From Pontibacter aydingkolensis (lineage in GTDB: Bacteria > Bacteroidota > Bacteroidia > Cytophagales > Hymenobacteraceae), in assembly GCF_019443125.1 (NCBI RefSeq), contig NZ_JAHYXK010000018.1, forward strand, positions 1 through 64,000: a stretch of DNA of 64,000 nt, in the 5' to 3' direction. Position numbers and translations under genes: made by a program. Below the pieces are notes generated by a model. It was not told where the DNA came from and did not search any database. It saw only the letters and a program-made list of their open reading frames with translations. The first letter of the stretch is position 1. The number at the start of each line of letters is the position of its first letter. This document shows, piece after piece, positions 36,562 to 45,940 of the stretch.

Positions 36562-37863
36562 ATGCACATAAACACTCTCTATAAGCACCTGCTGTTATGC
36601 CTTTGCTTTACAAGCTATTCTGTCTATGGTCAGAAACTAACAAAAACAGAGTGGCAGATCCTGCAGCATGTTGAAGAAAACCATCCGGCTTCTATCCGCT
36701 TTCTGGAGCAAACAGTAAACATTAACAGCGGCACCTTTAATCCTGCTGGCGTGCGGGAAGCTGGCATACCCTACAAAAAGATGCTCGACGAAATGGGCTT
36801 CACGACTACCTGGGTAGATATGCCGGAAAGTATGAACCGCGGCGGGCACCTGATCGGCGAAATAAAAGGGAAAAAGGGTAAGAAGCTTTTGCTGATCGGG
36901 CACATAGACACAGTATTTGAGCCTGATAGTCCGTTCCAAACCTGGCAGCAAAAAGATAGTGTAGCCTATGGCCCGGGGGCAAACGATATGAAGGGCGGAA
37001 ACATGGTGATGCTTTATGCTCTGAAGGCACTACAAGAAGCCGGGCAACTAAAAGACAGGCAGATAATCGTTATACTTCACGGGGATGAAGAGAACCCCGG
37101 GGCACCGCTGGAAATTAGCCGTAAGCATATTGTGGAAGCAGCAAAACGAAGTGATATTGCACTTGGGTTTGAAACAGGCACCGGATTTAACTATGCTACC
37201 GTTGCCCGCAGAGGCAGCAGCAGCTGGACACTAACCGTAAAGGGCAGACAAGCACACTCATCAGGCATATTCTCTGAAAGAACAGGCGCAGGCGCCATTT
37301 ATGAAGCATCACGCGTATTAAACAGATTTTATGATGAGCTACAAGAAGAATACCTGACCTTTAACCCCGGATTGATAGTTGGCGGCACCGAGGTAAAATT
37401 AGACGAGTCGGGTACTCAGGCCAGTGTTACAGGTAAAACCAACCTGGTGGCCAACACAGCAATTGTAAAAGGCGACCTGCGCTTCCTGACGGAGGAGCAG
37501 AAACTTAAAGCCCGTGAAAAGATGAAAGCTATTGTTGCAGAGAGCCTGCCTCAGACCAGTGCTGAAATTACATTTAAAGACGGTTATCCTGCCATGCCCC
37601 CAACAGAAGGAAACATAGCGCTGCTCCAAAAACTTAACGAAGTAAGTATAAGCCTTGGCCAGGGAGAAGTAAATCCCTACGACCCGGGCAGGCGCGGCGC
37701 AGGTGATATATCATTTGTTGCCCAGTATGTAGATGGCCTGGATGGCCTGGGAGTACAGGGCGGGAATGCCCATAACCTGGAAGAGTACGTACACCTGAAC
37801 TCAATAAAGGACATTGTAAAACGCACTGCCCTGTTCATAAACCGCCTGACCAACAAGAAATAA
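36562..37863 (+). CDS. exported M20 family peptidase, glutamate carboxypeptidase type
   Basis: 433 residues with a signal peptide (about 1-23, ending SVYGQ). Zinc-site motifs in order: LLIGHIDTVFEP, GANDMKGGN, ILHGDEENPGAPLE and, near the end, GGNAHNLEEYV. The domain order and the RRGAGDISFVAQYVDGLDG region match M20 carboxypeptidases of the G2 (glutamate carboxypeptidase) type, which remove C-terminal glutamate or related residues. It acts in the periplasm. The gamma-glutamyltransferase gene follows on the same strand after 108 bp, and the two activities could act in series on gamma-glutamyl or glutamate-ended peptides. The sister M20 gene next door is divergent and clearly distinct in sequence. 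Confidence 0.9.
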   Translation: MHINTLYKHLLLCLCFTSYSVYGQKLTKTEWQILQHVEENHPASIRFLEQTVNINSGTFNPAGVREAGIPYKKMLDEMGFTTTWVDMPESMNRGGHLIGEIKGKKGKKLLLIGHIDTVFEPDSPFQTWQQKDSVAYGPGANDMKGGNMVMLYALKALQEAGQLKDRQIIVILHGDEENPGAPLEISRKHIVEAAKRSDIALGFETGTGFNYATVARRGSSSWTLTVKGRQAHSSGIFSERTGAGAIYEASRVLNRFYDELQEEYLTFNPGLIVGGTEVKLDESGTQASVTGKTNLVANTAIVKGDLRFLTEEQKLKAREKMKAIVAESLPQTSAEITFKDGYPAMPPTEGNIALLQKLNEVSISLGQGEVNPYDPGRRGAGDISFVAQYVDGLDGLGVQGGNAHNLEEYVHLNSIKDIVKRTALFINRLTNKK

Positions 37864-37971
37864 ACAAAAACAGCACTTAGATGCTACAGCATTTTAATTA
37901 GTCTTTCGTAAGAAGTATCTCTTTGAATTACTTATTGATTCTATAATTATCCTTGTATAAACCCTGTTAAT

Positions 37972-39852
37972 ATGAAGCACATCCTAACACTAGTTATACT
38001 TTTAACCACTACAGTTTCAGCCTGGGCCCAGCAGACACAAAAGCCGGTAATCCATGGCAAGAATTGGGTGGCCATTACCGGTAAGCCGTTGGCAGCCACA
38101 GCCGGTGCCATGACCTTTCAGAAAGGTGGTAATGCTGTTGATGCAGCCTGTACCATGCTGGCTGCTACCTGTACTATGTGGGACGTTCTAAGCTGGGGAG
38201 GTGAAACTCAGGCATTAATCTACAATCCTAAAACCAAGAAAGTAATTGCTATCAACGGAATGGGTGTAGCACCAACTGGTGCAACGGCTAAGTTCTTTAA
38301 AAGCCAGGGCTACAACTTCCCGCCACAGTATGGTCCATTGGCGGCTACCACTCCCGGTACACCTGGCGCACTTATGCATATGCTGGCAAACTATGGCACA
38401 CTCAGCCTGGAGCAGGTACTGGCACCGGCCATGGAAATGGCAGCCGGCTATCCCATGGAAGCTCAAACAGCCAACAGCATCGAAAAGAATAAGGACCTTA
38501 TAAAGCAATGGCCTTACAGCAAAAAAGTGTTTCTCACACACCCCGGAGAAGAAAGAGAAGCACCAGAGGCAGGTGAAATTTTTGTACAGAAAGACCTGCT
38601 ACAGACGCTTACCAAACTGGTGGAAGCTGAAAGAGAAGCCCTCAAAAAAGGTAAAAGCCGGAAAGATGCCATTATGGCGGCTTACGATCGTTTTTACAAG
38701 GGTGATATAGCAGAAGAGTTTGTTAGAGGCTCCAAAGAGCAGGGCGGCCTGATAACGATGCAGGACCTGGCCAACTGGAAGCCACTTGAAGAAGAACCTT
38801 TGATGGTAAACTACAAGGGTGTTGATGTTTACAAGTTGCAGCAATGGACGCAAGGCCCTGTTATGCTGCAGACGCTTAATATCCTGGAAAACTTCGACCT
38901 GAAAAGTATGGGCTACAACAGCTCAAAGTATATTCATACCCTATACCAGGCCATGAACCTCTCATTCGCTGACCGCGACTTTTACTATGGCGATTCATAC
39001 TTTGCGCCGCAGGAGCCTATGAAAGGGTTACTAAGTAAAGCATATGCCAAGCAACGTGCAGGCCTTATCAGCTTTGATAAAAATAACCCCGCTATTGGTC
39101 CCGGCGATCCTTATCCGTTTGAAGGTAAAAAGAACCCTTACCTGAAACTTCTTAAAAAACGGGGGTTTGAGATGGATACCACCAGGCGCAACTTTGCCCC
39201 TACCCACGACATCCGCAATGGCTCCTCTTTAAATGAGTACCAGGAAAACCTGTTGCTGGGAACCACCACCATGGAAGCTGCGGATAAAGAAGGCTGGGTA
39301 GTATCTATTACGCCAAGTGGTGGTTGGATACCTGCCACTATAGCCGGAAATACAGGCATAGGCATGAGCCAGCGCATGCAAAGCTTTGTGCTTGATGAAA
39401 GTATAAATCCGTTTAATGTAGTGGAGCCTGGTAAAAGACCAAGGGTAACTTTAACACCTTCTATGGCTTTAAAAGATGGTAAACCGTTCTTATCGTTTGC
39501 AGTGCAGGGCGGCGATACACAGGATCAGAACCTGCTGCAGTTCTTTTTGAACGTGGTAGAGTTTAACATGAACGTACAGCAGGCAGCAGAAGCGGCTAAC
39601 TTTAATACAAACCAGCTCTGGCTTTCACTCGGCGGAACGAAAACAGATGACCGCAAACCTAAACCGGGACAAATTTTATTGAACGACAGTACACCGGAAA
39701 ATGTACGAAACGAGTTGAAGAAAATGGGTTATATCCTGAGTTTTGATGACCGAACCAGCGGCCCTATCAATGCCATCTTTTTTGACTGGAAGCATGGCAG
39801 TTTATGGGGTGGCTCTAGTAACCACGGCGAGGATTATGGCATAGGGTGGTAA
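37972..39852 (+). CDS. gamma-glutamyltransferase family protein
   Basis: 626 residues with a signal peptide (about 1-19, ending SAWAQ). It belongs to the N-terminal nucleophile GGT family, which processes itself at a Thr and then hydrolyses or transfers gamma-glutamyl groups, for example from glutathione. The large-chain opening MTFQKGGNAVDAACTMLAATC is present, and the cleavage region GTTTMEAADKEGWVVSITPSG lies near residue 430, so the nucleophile Thr is kept, although the usual TTH is TTM. Downstream are RPRVTLTPSMALKDGKP and GGDTQDQNLLQFFLN. The divergent motif means the substrate may not be glutathione. It follows the M20 carboxypeptidase gene and ends in a shared convergent terminator. 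Confidence 0.88.
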   Translation: MKHILTLVILLTTTVSAWAQQTQKPVIHGKNWVAITGKPLAATAGAMTFQKGGNAVDAACTMLAATCTMWDVLSWGGETQALIYNPKTKKVIAINGMGVAPTGATAKFFKSQGYNFPPQYGPLAATTPGTPGALMHMLANYGTLSLEQVLAPAMEMAAGYPMEAQTANSIEKNKDLIKQWPYSKKVFLTHPGEEREAPEAGEIFVQKDLLQTLTKLVEAEREALKKGKSRKDAIMAAYDRFYKGDIAEEFVRGSKEQGGLITMQDLANWKPLEEEPLMVNYKGVDVYKLQQWTQGPVMLQTLNILENFDLKSMGYNSSKYIHTLYQAMNLSFADRDFYYGDSYFAPQEPMKGLLSKAYAKQRAGLISFDKNNPAIGPGDPYPFEGKKNPYLKLLKKRGFEMDTTRRNFAPTHDIRNGSSLNEYQENLLLGTTTMEAADKEGWVVSITPSGGWIPATIAGNTGIGMSQRMQSFVLDESINPFNVVEPGKRPRVTLTPSMALKDGKPFLSFAVQGGDTQDQNLLQFFLNVVEFNMNVQQAAEAANFNTNQLWLSLGGTKTDDRKPKPGQILLNDSTPENVRNELKKMGYILSFDDRTSGPINAIFFDWKHGSLWGGSSNHGEDYGIGW

Positions 39853-39953
39853 TGTCATACTTCCACACCTGCAGCATTATGACTTTTTAGCAACCGAACA
39901 AAAGAATTTTTGACGAAAGACAAAAGACTTTTAAAGTATACATTTAAGATAAT

Positions 39954-39991
39954 AAAGGCCCTGTTTTTGAAAGAACCGAAAACAGGGCTTT
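39954..39991. terminator. bidirectional terminator between GGT and P-type ATPase genes
   Basis: Arms AAAGGCCCTGTTTT and AAAACAGGGCTTT pair with one bulged G around a loop of about 11 bases. A- and T-rich ends on both sides suit the two convergent genes it separates. Confidence 0.75.
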
Positions 39992-40050
39992 AAAATTTTA
40001 TACTTTCAAAAACTGGTGTTAACCGCTTAAAATCAGGCTTCACCCAAACA

Positions 40051-42759
40051 CTACTTTTTAGTATACTTAAACCGTATTGCCTTCTCAACAGAAACAATTG
40101 CAAACAGGATGGCGCCTGCTCCTAGTATTCTTACCCACGAGTTCAGCCCAATCGGACTGGAATGAAACAGCAAATTCATGAATGGAACGTAGATAAACAC
40201 TGCCTGAAAGAAAAGCATGGCAGCTATCCCAAAGTATATCCATTTGTTAGAGAAATAGCCGATGTCTTGCATAGGCCTTACTAAAGACCTGCAGTTTAAC
40301 AGGTAAACAGCTTCAAGCAATACGAATACGGTTGTTGCAACTGTTTGCGCTTCTGATACACTTGCTCCCAATACCCTGCGCTCGTAGATGTACAACCCAA
40401 AGGCTGCTAAAAGAAGCAATGTGCCAACCAACAGTGTGCGCATAACAAGCGGATACGTTAAGATAGGCTCCTCTGCCGGACGTGGAGGCCTGTCCATAAT
40501 GCCCGGTTCTTTTGGCTCGAAGGCCAGCATGAGACCGAGCAAAACAGCTGTAGTCATGTTGATCCAAAGAATTTGAACGGGCTGCACTGGTAGTTGCGTT
40601 CCAAGGGCAACTGCAGCTAAAATAACCAGCCCCTCTCCCAAGTTGGTTGGCAGCGTCCAGACAATGAATTTTGTCAGGTTATCGAACACACCCCTGCCCT
40701 CTTCCACAGCTCCCTCAATGGATGAAAAGTTATCGTCTGTAAGCACCATATCTGCCGCATCCTTGGCTACATCGGTACCCGTTATTCCCATGGCAATTCC
40801 GATGTTCGCCTGCTTTAGTGCAGGACCATCATTCACACCGTCGCCGGTCATGGCTACGATCCGGCTCCTGGCCTGCAACGATTTTACCAGTCGCAGTTTC
40901 TGATCCGGAGACACCCTGGCAAACACCGCCATTGACTCAGCGATCTCTTCCAGCTCCTTATCGTCATAAGACTGGAGTTCACGCCCTGTAATAGCTACCA
41001 GTTTGCCATTTTCGGTTTTGCCTTTGAGGCCAATCTGCCCGGCAATGGTAGATGCCGTAACGGCATGGTCGCCGGTAATCATTTTTACATCAATACCGGC
41101 CTGCTGGCAAAGCTTAACTGCTTTAATGGCTTCCTCACGTGGCGGATCGATCATACCCTGTAGCCCTAAGAAAGAAAGCCCCGACCTCACACTTTCATGT
41201 TCGATCACGTTCTGGTCTTCCGGGGCATCAGTCATGGCAAAGGCCAGCACCCGCAGCCCTTTTCCCCCCATTTGGTTTACCTGATCAGATATTCTCTCCT
41301 TATCAATCGGCTCTTGTTCACCGTCAGCATTTAGCATGTGGGTACAGCGTTCCAGGACAGCCTCCACAGATCCTTTCATGAAAATAACAGGTTGACGAGG
41401 AGTATTATGAAGTGTAGCCATGTACTGAAACTCGGATTCAAAAGGTATGCTGTCCAGGCGGGGGTATTCCTGCTCGAGGGCTTCCTCTGTAAAACCTGCT
41501 TTGCGTGTCGCAACCACTAAAGCTCCTTCAGTAGGATCGCCCTCAATCTCCCAACGCTCTTCATGCTGCTTCAGGGTACTGTCGTTACAGAGCAGACCGG
41601 CTTTCAGACAAAGATCCAGTGCTTTGTTTTTAGCAGGATTATCGCTGCCTTCATTTGCTGTAACCTCTCCTTCGGGGCGGTAACCCAAACCTGATACACC
41701 ATACGTATTAAGGCCGGCGTATACTTCCTGCACTGTCATCTGATTTTCGGTGAGCGTACCAGTTTTATCAGAGCAAATCACATTCGTGCTGCCCAGCGTT
41801 TCGACAGCTACAAGTTTCCTGATTATAGCACGCCTCTTTGCCATTTTAGACACCCCAATGGCGAGCATAATGGTAACAGCAACAGGTAATCCCTCTGGTA
41901 TTGTACCTACTGCCAGGGCAACGGCAACCATAAACATTTCTGCAGCACTTTCTCCGCGCATTATGCCAACTCCAAATACAACAGCTGCTAATACCAGAAT
42001 CACCCAAAGAAGTAAATGGCTAAACTTTTTGATCTTTTTAGTAAGGGGAGTTTGCAGCTCTTCGGCCCCAGCTATGGACTTCTGTATTTTACCGACTTCA
42101 GTATTATCGCCGGTTCCTACTACAATTCCTCTGCCTTGCCCATACGTTACCAGTGTGGAACTAAACCCGAGACAAAAACGGTCGCCAATTACCACATCTT
42201 CAGGTACGGGTTTTGCATCCTTCTCCACTGCTACAGATTCTCCTGTAAGTGCCGATTCGTCTACTTTCAGGTCTCTAAGCTGTACCAGGCGCAGGTCAGC
42301 CGGAAACTTATCCCCCGATTGCACCAATACAATATCACCGGGTACCAACTCTCTGGCATCAATGTTCGCCTTTTTACCATCCCTTACAACCTGCGCGCGC
42401 AAGGCCATACTTTTAGACAGGGCATCAATGGCTTTTAGTGCTTTAGATTCCTGAATGAAACCGATAACAGCATTAATAAAGACAACGGCAAATATGACCA
42501 CGGCATCGAGATACTCCCCTAAAAATATAGTAATCACTGTTGCGGCTAACAGAATATAAATAAGGGGCTGATGAAACTGCAGCAGAAAGCGGATAAAGGC
42601 GTTTTGTTGTTGCCTGGGAGTTAACTCATTACGTCCATACTTTTCAAGTCTTGCTGCAGCTTCAGCACTACTAAGGCCCTTTTCTGCAGGTACATCCAAA
42701 GCTTCCTTTACTTTATCAGTGCTCAGGCTATGCCAGCTCTTATCCTTTATTGTTTGCAT
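40051..42759 (-). CDS. P-type cation-transporting ATPase (P2, calcium/monovalent type)
   Basis: 902 residues, full length. The N-terminal cation-ATPase region opens SWHSLSTDKVKEALDVP. The actuator motif LTGESVAVEKDA, the phosphorylation site CSDKTGTLTENQ with Asp near residue 331, the nucleotide-binding region with KGSVEAVLERC, and the hinge MTGDGVNDGPALKQA are all present. About ten membrane helices are seen, including PEGLPVAVTIMLAIGVSKMAKR in helix 4, where the PEGLP motif is typical of P2A/P2B calcium pumps and related Na/K transporters. It exports cations from the cytoplasm with ATP; Ca2+ is the most likely substrate, but sequence alone is not decisive. The gene is monocistronic. Confidence 0.93.
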   Translation of the reverse strand: MQTIKDKSWHSLSTDKVKEALDVPAEKGLSSAEAAARLEKYGRNELTPRQQQNAFIRFLLQFHQPLIYILLAATVITIFLGEYLDAVVIFAVVFINAVIGFIQESKALKAIDALSKSMALRAQVVRDGKKANIDARELVPGDIVLVQSGDKFPADLRLVQLRDLKVDESALTGESVAVEKDAKPVPEDVVIGDRFCLGFSSTLVTYGQGRGIVVGTGDNTEVGKIQKSIAGAEELQTPLTKKIKKFSHLLLWVILVLAAVVFGVGIMRGESAAEMFMVAVALAVGTIPEGLPVAVTIMLAIGVSKMAKRRAIIRKLVAVETLGSTNVICSDKTGTLTENQMTVQEVYAGLNTYGVSGLGYRPEGEVTANEGSDNPAKNKALDLCLKAGLLCNDSTLKQHEERWEIEGDPTEGALVVATRKAGFTEEALEQEYPRLDSIPFESEFQYMATLHNTPRQPVIFMKGSVEAVLERCTHMLNADGEQEPIDKERISDQVNQMGGKGLRVLAFAMTDAPEDQNVIEHESVRSGLSFLGLQGMIDPPREEAIKAVKLCQQAGIDVKMITGDHAVTASTIAGQIGLKGKTENGKLVAITGRELQSYDDKELEEIAESMAVFARVSPDQKLRLVKSLQARSRIVAMTGDGVNDGPALKQANIGIAMGITGTDVAKDAADMVLTDDNFSSIEGAVEEGRGVFDNLTKFIVWTLPTNLGEGLVILAAVALGTQLPVQPVQILWINMTTAVLLGLMLAFEPKEPGIMDRPPRPAEEPILTYPLVMRTLLVGTLLLLAAFGLYIYERRVLGASVSEAQTVATTVFVLLEAVYLLNCRSLVRPMQDIGYFSNKWIYFGIAAMLFFQAVFIYVPFMNLLFHSSPIGLNSWVRILGAGAILFAIVSVEKAIRFKYTKK

Positions 42760-43457
42760 GAGTTCAATGTTAGTAGTTTAACTGCCTTAACCGGTAACAG
42801 TTATAGATTCGCCGCCCTTAAAACTAGTACGAAGTATAGTCTAAAAGATTTTATAAATAATGCCTTCAATGTAACATGCCGATGATCAAGAAAACATGAT
42901 ATAGGTCAGTTAATCAACCTGTATAAAGAAACCGAAGCTGAGCAAGGCTATACTATAAGAGAGCCTCTGTACTCATGCGGGTATACCTAAAATTTAATGA
43001 CAGGACTGCAGGAAACATTTAAATTTATGGTAGCGCATTCCTGATTAAGGGCTACATTTTACATCTGCATATATAGTATAAGGAGGTTAAAAATCTTTTA
43101 CACCACAGAATTGTCATGCAATTCTTAAAACACATGAACTCAATTACTTAAACAAGCGTTGAGAGCAAATAATATCAGGTAAATCATCCAGATATAAAAT
43201 ACTATTCACAAATTATTATATTTTCACATAAGGTTCCGGGCTTTTGTCAATCAACTTATTTGAATAGAATGCGAGTTACAAATAGAGCAAAACTGAGGAC
43301 TGTACGACAAACCATCTTTATGTTATTATCCCAATTTAGGCAGTACTTTATTCAACTTTATTTTTAAAGTTATTGATCCTAAAAGCCAAAAGTGCATAGC
43401 AGGAAATCGCAGACTAAAACTCGCAGTATATTCAAAATAATAGAGTTTAAATATTAT
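42760..43457. other. long AT-rich spacer
   Basis: About 700 bp between the divergent ATPase and tandem-domain genes. No ORF of protein-like composition, no hairpin and no repeat copy was recognised. It must hold promoters for both genes, but no clear TAnnTTTG/TTG pair stands out. Confidence 0.4.
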
Positions 43458-44420
43458 ATGAGCAAAAGCTTTTTAAGCCTTAGTTATAGCCCAGCAAAGA
43501 AATACTTACATACCAGTTGGCTTCGACCTGTAAATAGCCAGGAATATCGGCATGGTATCCGTGTTCTCGGATTATGCATCAGTACGCTGCGTATAAAATA
43601 TGCCCTTACTGATTTTTCGAAAATAGGTACCCCACCCTTAGAAGACCAGGTATGTACAGCTAACTTTTTAAAGCAGGCCCTGCAAAACACATCTATGGAG
43701 CGGTGTGCCAGAATACTTTCTTCTAATAGTTCACAATGGCAGGCATATGAACGGATAATGTCGGAAGCTAAGGAATTGCCGTACGAGACTTGTGGATTCA
43801 AAACCATGCAAGCGGCACAATCCTGGTTGTTCAGTGGTGCAGAAAAAGATGAAGTTGCAACAGAGCATCTTTTATTTGTTACCCAGGAAAGCAATGCGAA
43901 TACGTTAATAAAACAGTTGCAAAAAGGGCCAGCTAGTGTAGTTCCTACAGAAATGAAAGTAGGTAACTTAGCTTCAGCTAAAACAAATGAGATCACAACT
44001 ATTTCATTCTCAGATTTTCTAAATCTGAATATCGATACTTGTAACAGCGTGCTGACTGTGCGGTGGTTAAGGCCGGTACAAAGCTCGGAATATAGAAACG
44101 GGATTCAGAAGGTAGGACATACGCTCATAAACCAAAAGCTGGAAAGGATTCTGATCAATAATCAGCGGTTGGGAGTGCCTCCTTTAGATGACCAAAACTG
44201 GCTGACAAAAACCTTAACAGATATTGTATCCGCAAGCCATCTTAAACGGATTGCCATTGTTACATCTAACGACACATTTCAGCAGCTAGCCAATGAATCT
44301 GTAGACTGTAAAATAAAAAGCCTGGGTGCATTGTATAAGCCTTATTACTTTTTTTCAGAAGAGGAGGCTTTTGAGTGGCTCACACTGAAAGACGATGCAT
44401 TTGAACTACAGTCTAAGTAA
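43458..44420 (+). CDS. tandem-duplicated SpoIIAA/STAS-like hypothetical protein
   Basis: 320 residues from ATG 43458; the frame also reaches an upstream ATG at 43392, but MSKSFLSLSYSPAKKYL is the better start. The protein consists of two similar halves of about 130-140 residues. Half one has WLRPVNSQEYRHGIRVLG then GTPPLEDQVCTANFLKQAL; half two has WLRPVQSSEYRNGIQKVG then GVPPLDDQNWLTKTLTDI. Each half continues with a Rossmann-like or STAS-like stretch and a terminal A-W-L or F-E-W-L motif. This resembles small STAS/SEC14-like proteins common in Hymenobacteraceae, thought to take part in regulation, but the match is from memory of the pattern only. No signal peptide. It converges on the lactate permease gene with 15 bp between stops. 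Confidence 0.7.
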   Translation: MSKSFLSLSYSPAKKYLHTSWLRPVNSQEYRHGIRVLGLCISTLRIKYALTDFSKIGTPPLEDQVCTANFLKQALQNTSMERCARILSSNSSQWQAYERIMSEAKELPYETCGFKTMQAAQSWLFSGAEKDEVATEHLLFVTQESNANTLIKQLQKGPASVVPTEMKVGNLASAKTNEITTISFSDFLNLNIDTCNSVLTVRWLRPVQSSEYRNGIQKVGHTLINQKLERILINNQRLGVPPLDDQNWLTKTLTDIVSASHLKRIAIVTSNDTFQQLANESVDCKIKSLGALYKPYYFFSEEEAFEWLTLKDDAFELQSK

Positions 44421-44435
44421 AAATATAACAGAGCA

Positions 44436-45893
44436 TTATTTACTGGCCAGCAGCAGTAACGTGCCTGCAATACCAATTATTAAAGCAGCTGCCAGTGTAG
44501 GTAGCAGGTTGTTTGAAAGTATAGCTTTATAGTTTTTAACGTTGGCTACTGAGCCAGCTGCTATGATGTTAAACAGGCAAACAGCATTGCCAAGCGAAGC
44601 TCCTGCAAGCTGAAGTGCCAAAATAGTATTTGAGTTCAAGTTGAGGGAAAGAGCAGCCTCCTGCTGCGTTGCGCCGAATACAAGGTTTGATATAGTGGTG
44701 CTACCTGTAATAAATGTGCCTGTGACACCTATAAAAGGGGCAAACAAAGGATAAGCTTGCCCCAGCGAACCAAGCATCTCCGCTATATAGCGTACCATAG
44801 ACGGTTGCTCTACACCAGAGAAAATCATTAGCTGCGCAATGACTACGGAAGGGAAAAGCACAATAAATACATTTACCATTTTACTAAGCGGCTCACTCAG
44901 GTACAATGATCCTGCTTTTTTAAAGTAGGCAACTCCAACCCCCACCACAACAAAAGGTATGAACGGAGATTGCAAGGGCTTAATACCACCCCCTATTCCA
45001 GAATCAAACATGTTTTCGAATCTTAATTCCCAGGCAATCCATTGTTTTAGCGGCCAGAACAGTTTAGGCAAGAGGAGTAATAGGGCCAGTACCGCATAAG
45101 GCAGCCATGGCCATAGGTTTATAGCAGCACTACCCTTTTGCCGCAAGTATAAAACAGAAAGCCCCAGCATGGCCAGCGCAGAAAAAACAGTGGCAAGCTC
45201 AGGGGCAAACCAGGCCATGGCACAAAACGGAAGGATGATAAATGTATAAAGTACTGCAACCTGTCTTTTGTATACCATTGGCGCATGCTGCCTGTTTACC
45301 ATCCTAAATACAAGCCATAATACCAGCAACCCGGTTATACTTATCATTAAAGCAGCTATGATTCCAATAGCCTGTACCTCTGCAGCCGAAAGGTTAAGGG
45401 GCAATTGCAGGCCAATAAGTATGGGAGTGCCCACCGCACCAAACAAAGCAAACAAGCCATCAAAAAGCAGCACCACTGATACCGATAAAACTGCATCGAA
45501 ACCAAGCGCAATAAGTAGGAGCGGCACTATGGCCCCAGGCGTTCCAAAACCAGCCACACCCTCGAAAAAAGCAGTCAGGCCCAGGGCCAGCACAAAAAAA
45601 CGAATTTCTTTGGAAGGGTGAAGTTTATTAAGTGAGTCGGTTATTTGCTCCACCATGCCCATATGCGACATAATGCTGTAAAGGAAAACAGCTCCGAGCA
45701 CGATCAGCAGAATATTGACGGTAGTTAATAGCGCCACCCCCATTGCTCCCAGGTAATGTCCTATATCTGCTCCCCAGAAAAAAAACAGAACAGATGTTAC
45801 TGCCCAACTTACCATCACGGCAGGCTTTACTCCCTTTGTTAAAGAAACTACTACGAGTAAAATTATAGGCAGCAGCGAGAGCAGGTAAATCAT
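44436..45893 (-). CDS. L-lactate permease family transporter (LctP)
   Basis: 485 residues with about 12-14 hydrophobic helices. The family signature FFEGVAGFGTPGAIVPLLL is at about 110-128, and FITGSTTISNLVFG and LAGASLGNAVCLFNIIAAGSVANV near the C-terminus match the conserved permease motifs. It moves lactate (possibly glycolate) across the inner membrane with protons. It lies 47 bp downstream of a D-lactate dehydrogenase gene on the same strand, so one transcript probably couples lactate transport with oxidation or formation. Confidence 0.92.
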   Translation of the reverse strand: MIYLLSLLPIILLVVVSLTKGVKPAVMVSWAVTSVLFFFWGADIGHYLGAMGVALLTTVNILLIVLGAVFLYSIMSHMGMVEQITDSLNKLHPSKEIRFFVLALGLTAFFEGVAGFGTPGAIVPLLLIALGFDAVLSVSVVLLFDGLFALFGAVGTPILIGLQLPLNLSAAEVQAIGIIAALMISITGLLVLWLVFRMVNRQHAPMVYKRQVAVLYTFIILPFCAMAWFAPELATVFSALAMLGLSVLYLRQKGSAAINLWPWLPYAVLALLLLLPKLFWPLKQWIAWELRFENMFDSGIGGGIKPLQSPFIPFVVVGVGVAYFKKAGSLYLSEPLSKMVNVFIVLFPSVVIAQLMIFSGVEQPSMVRYIAEMLGSLGQAYPLFAPFIGVTGTFITGSTTISNLVFGATQQEAALSLNLNSNTILALQLAGASLGNAVCLFNIIAAGSVANVKNYKAILSNNLLPTLAAALIIGIAGTLLLLASK

Positions 45894-45940
45894 AAGGCCA
45901 GATTAACGGATTTAATAACTATACTTAGCTGTTAAATACC

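Noticed and set aside
42016-42454. Long plus-strand frames opposite the P-type ATPase
   Set aside because: Shadow frames; the minus-strand protein has all catalytic motifs.
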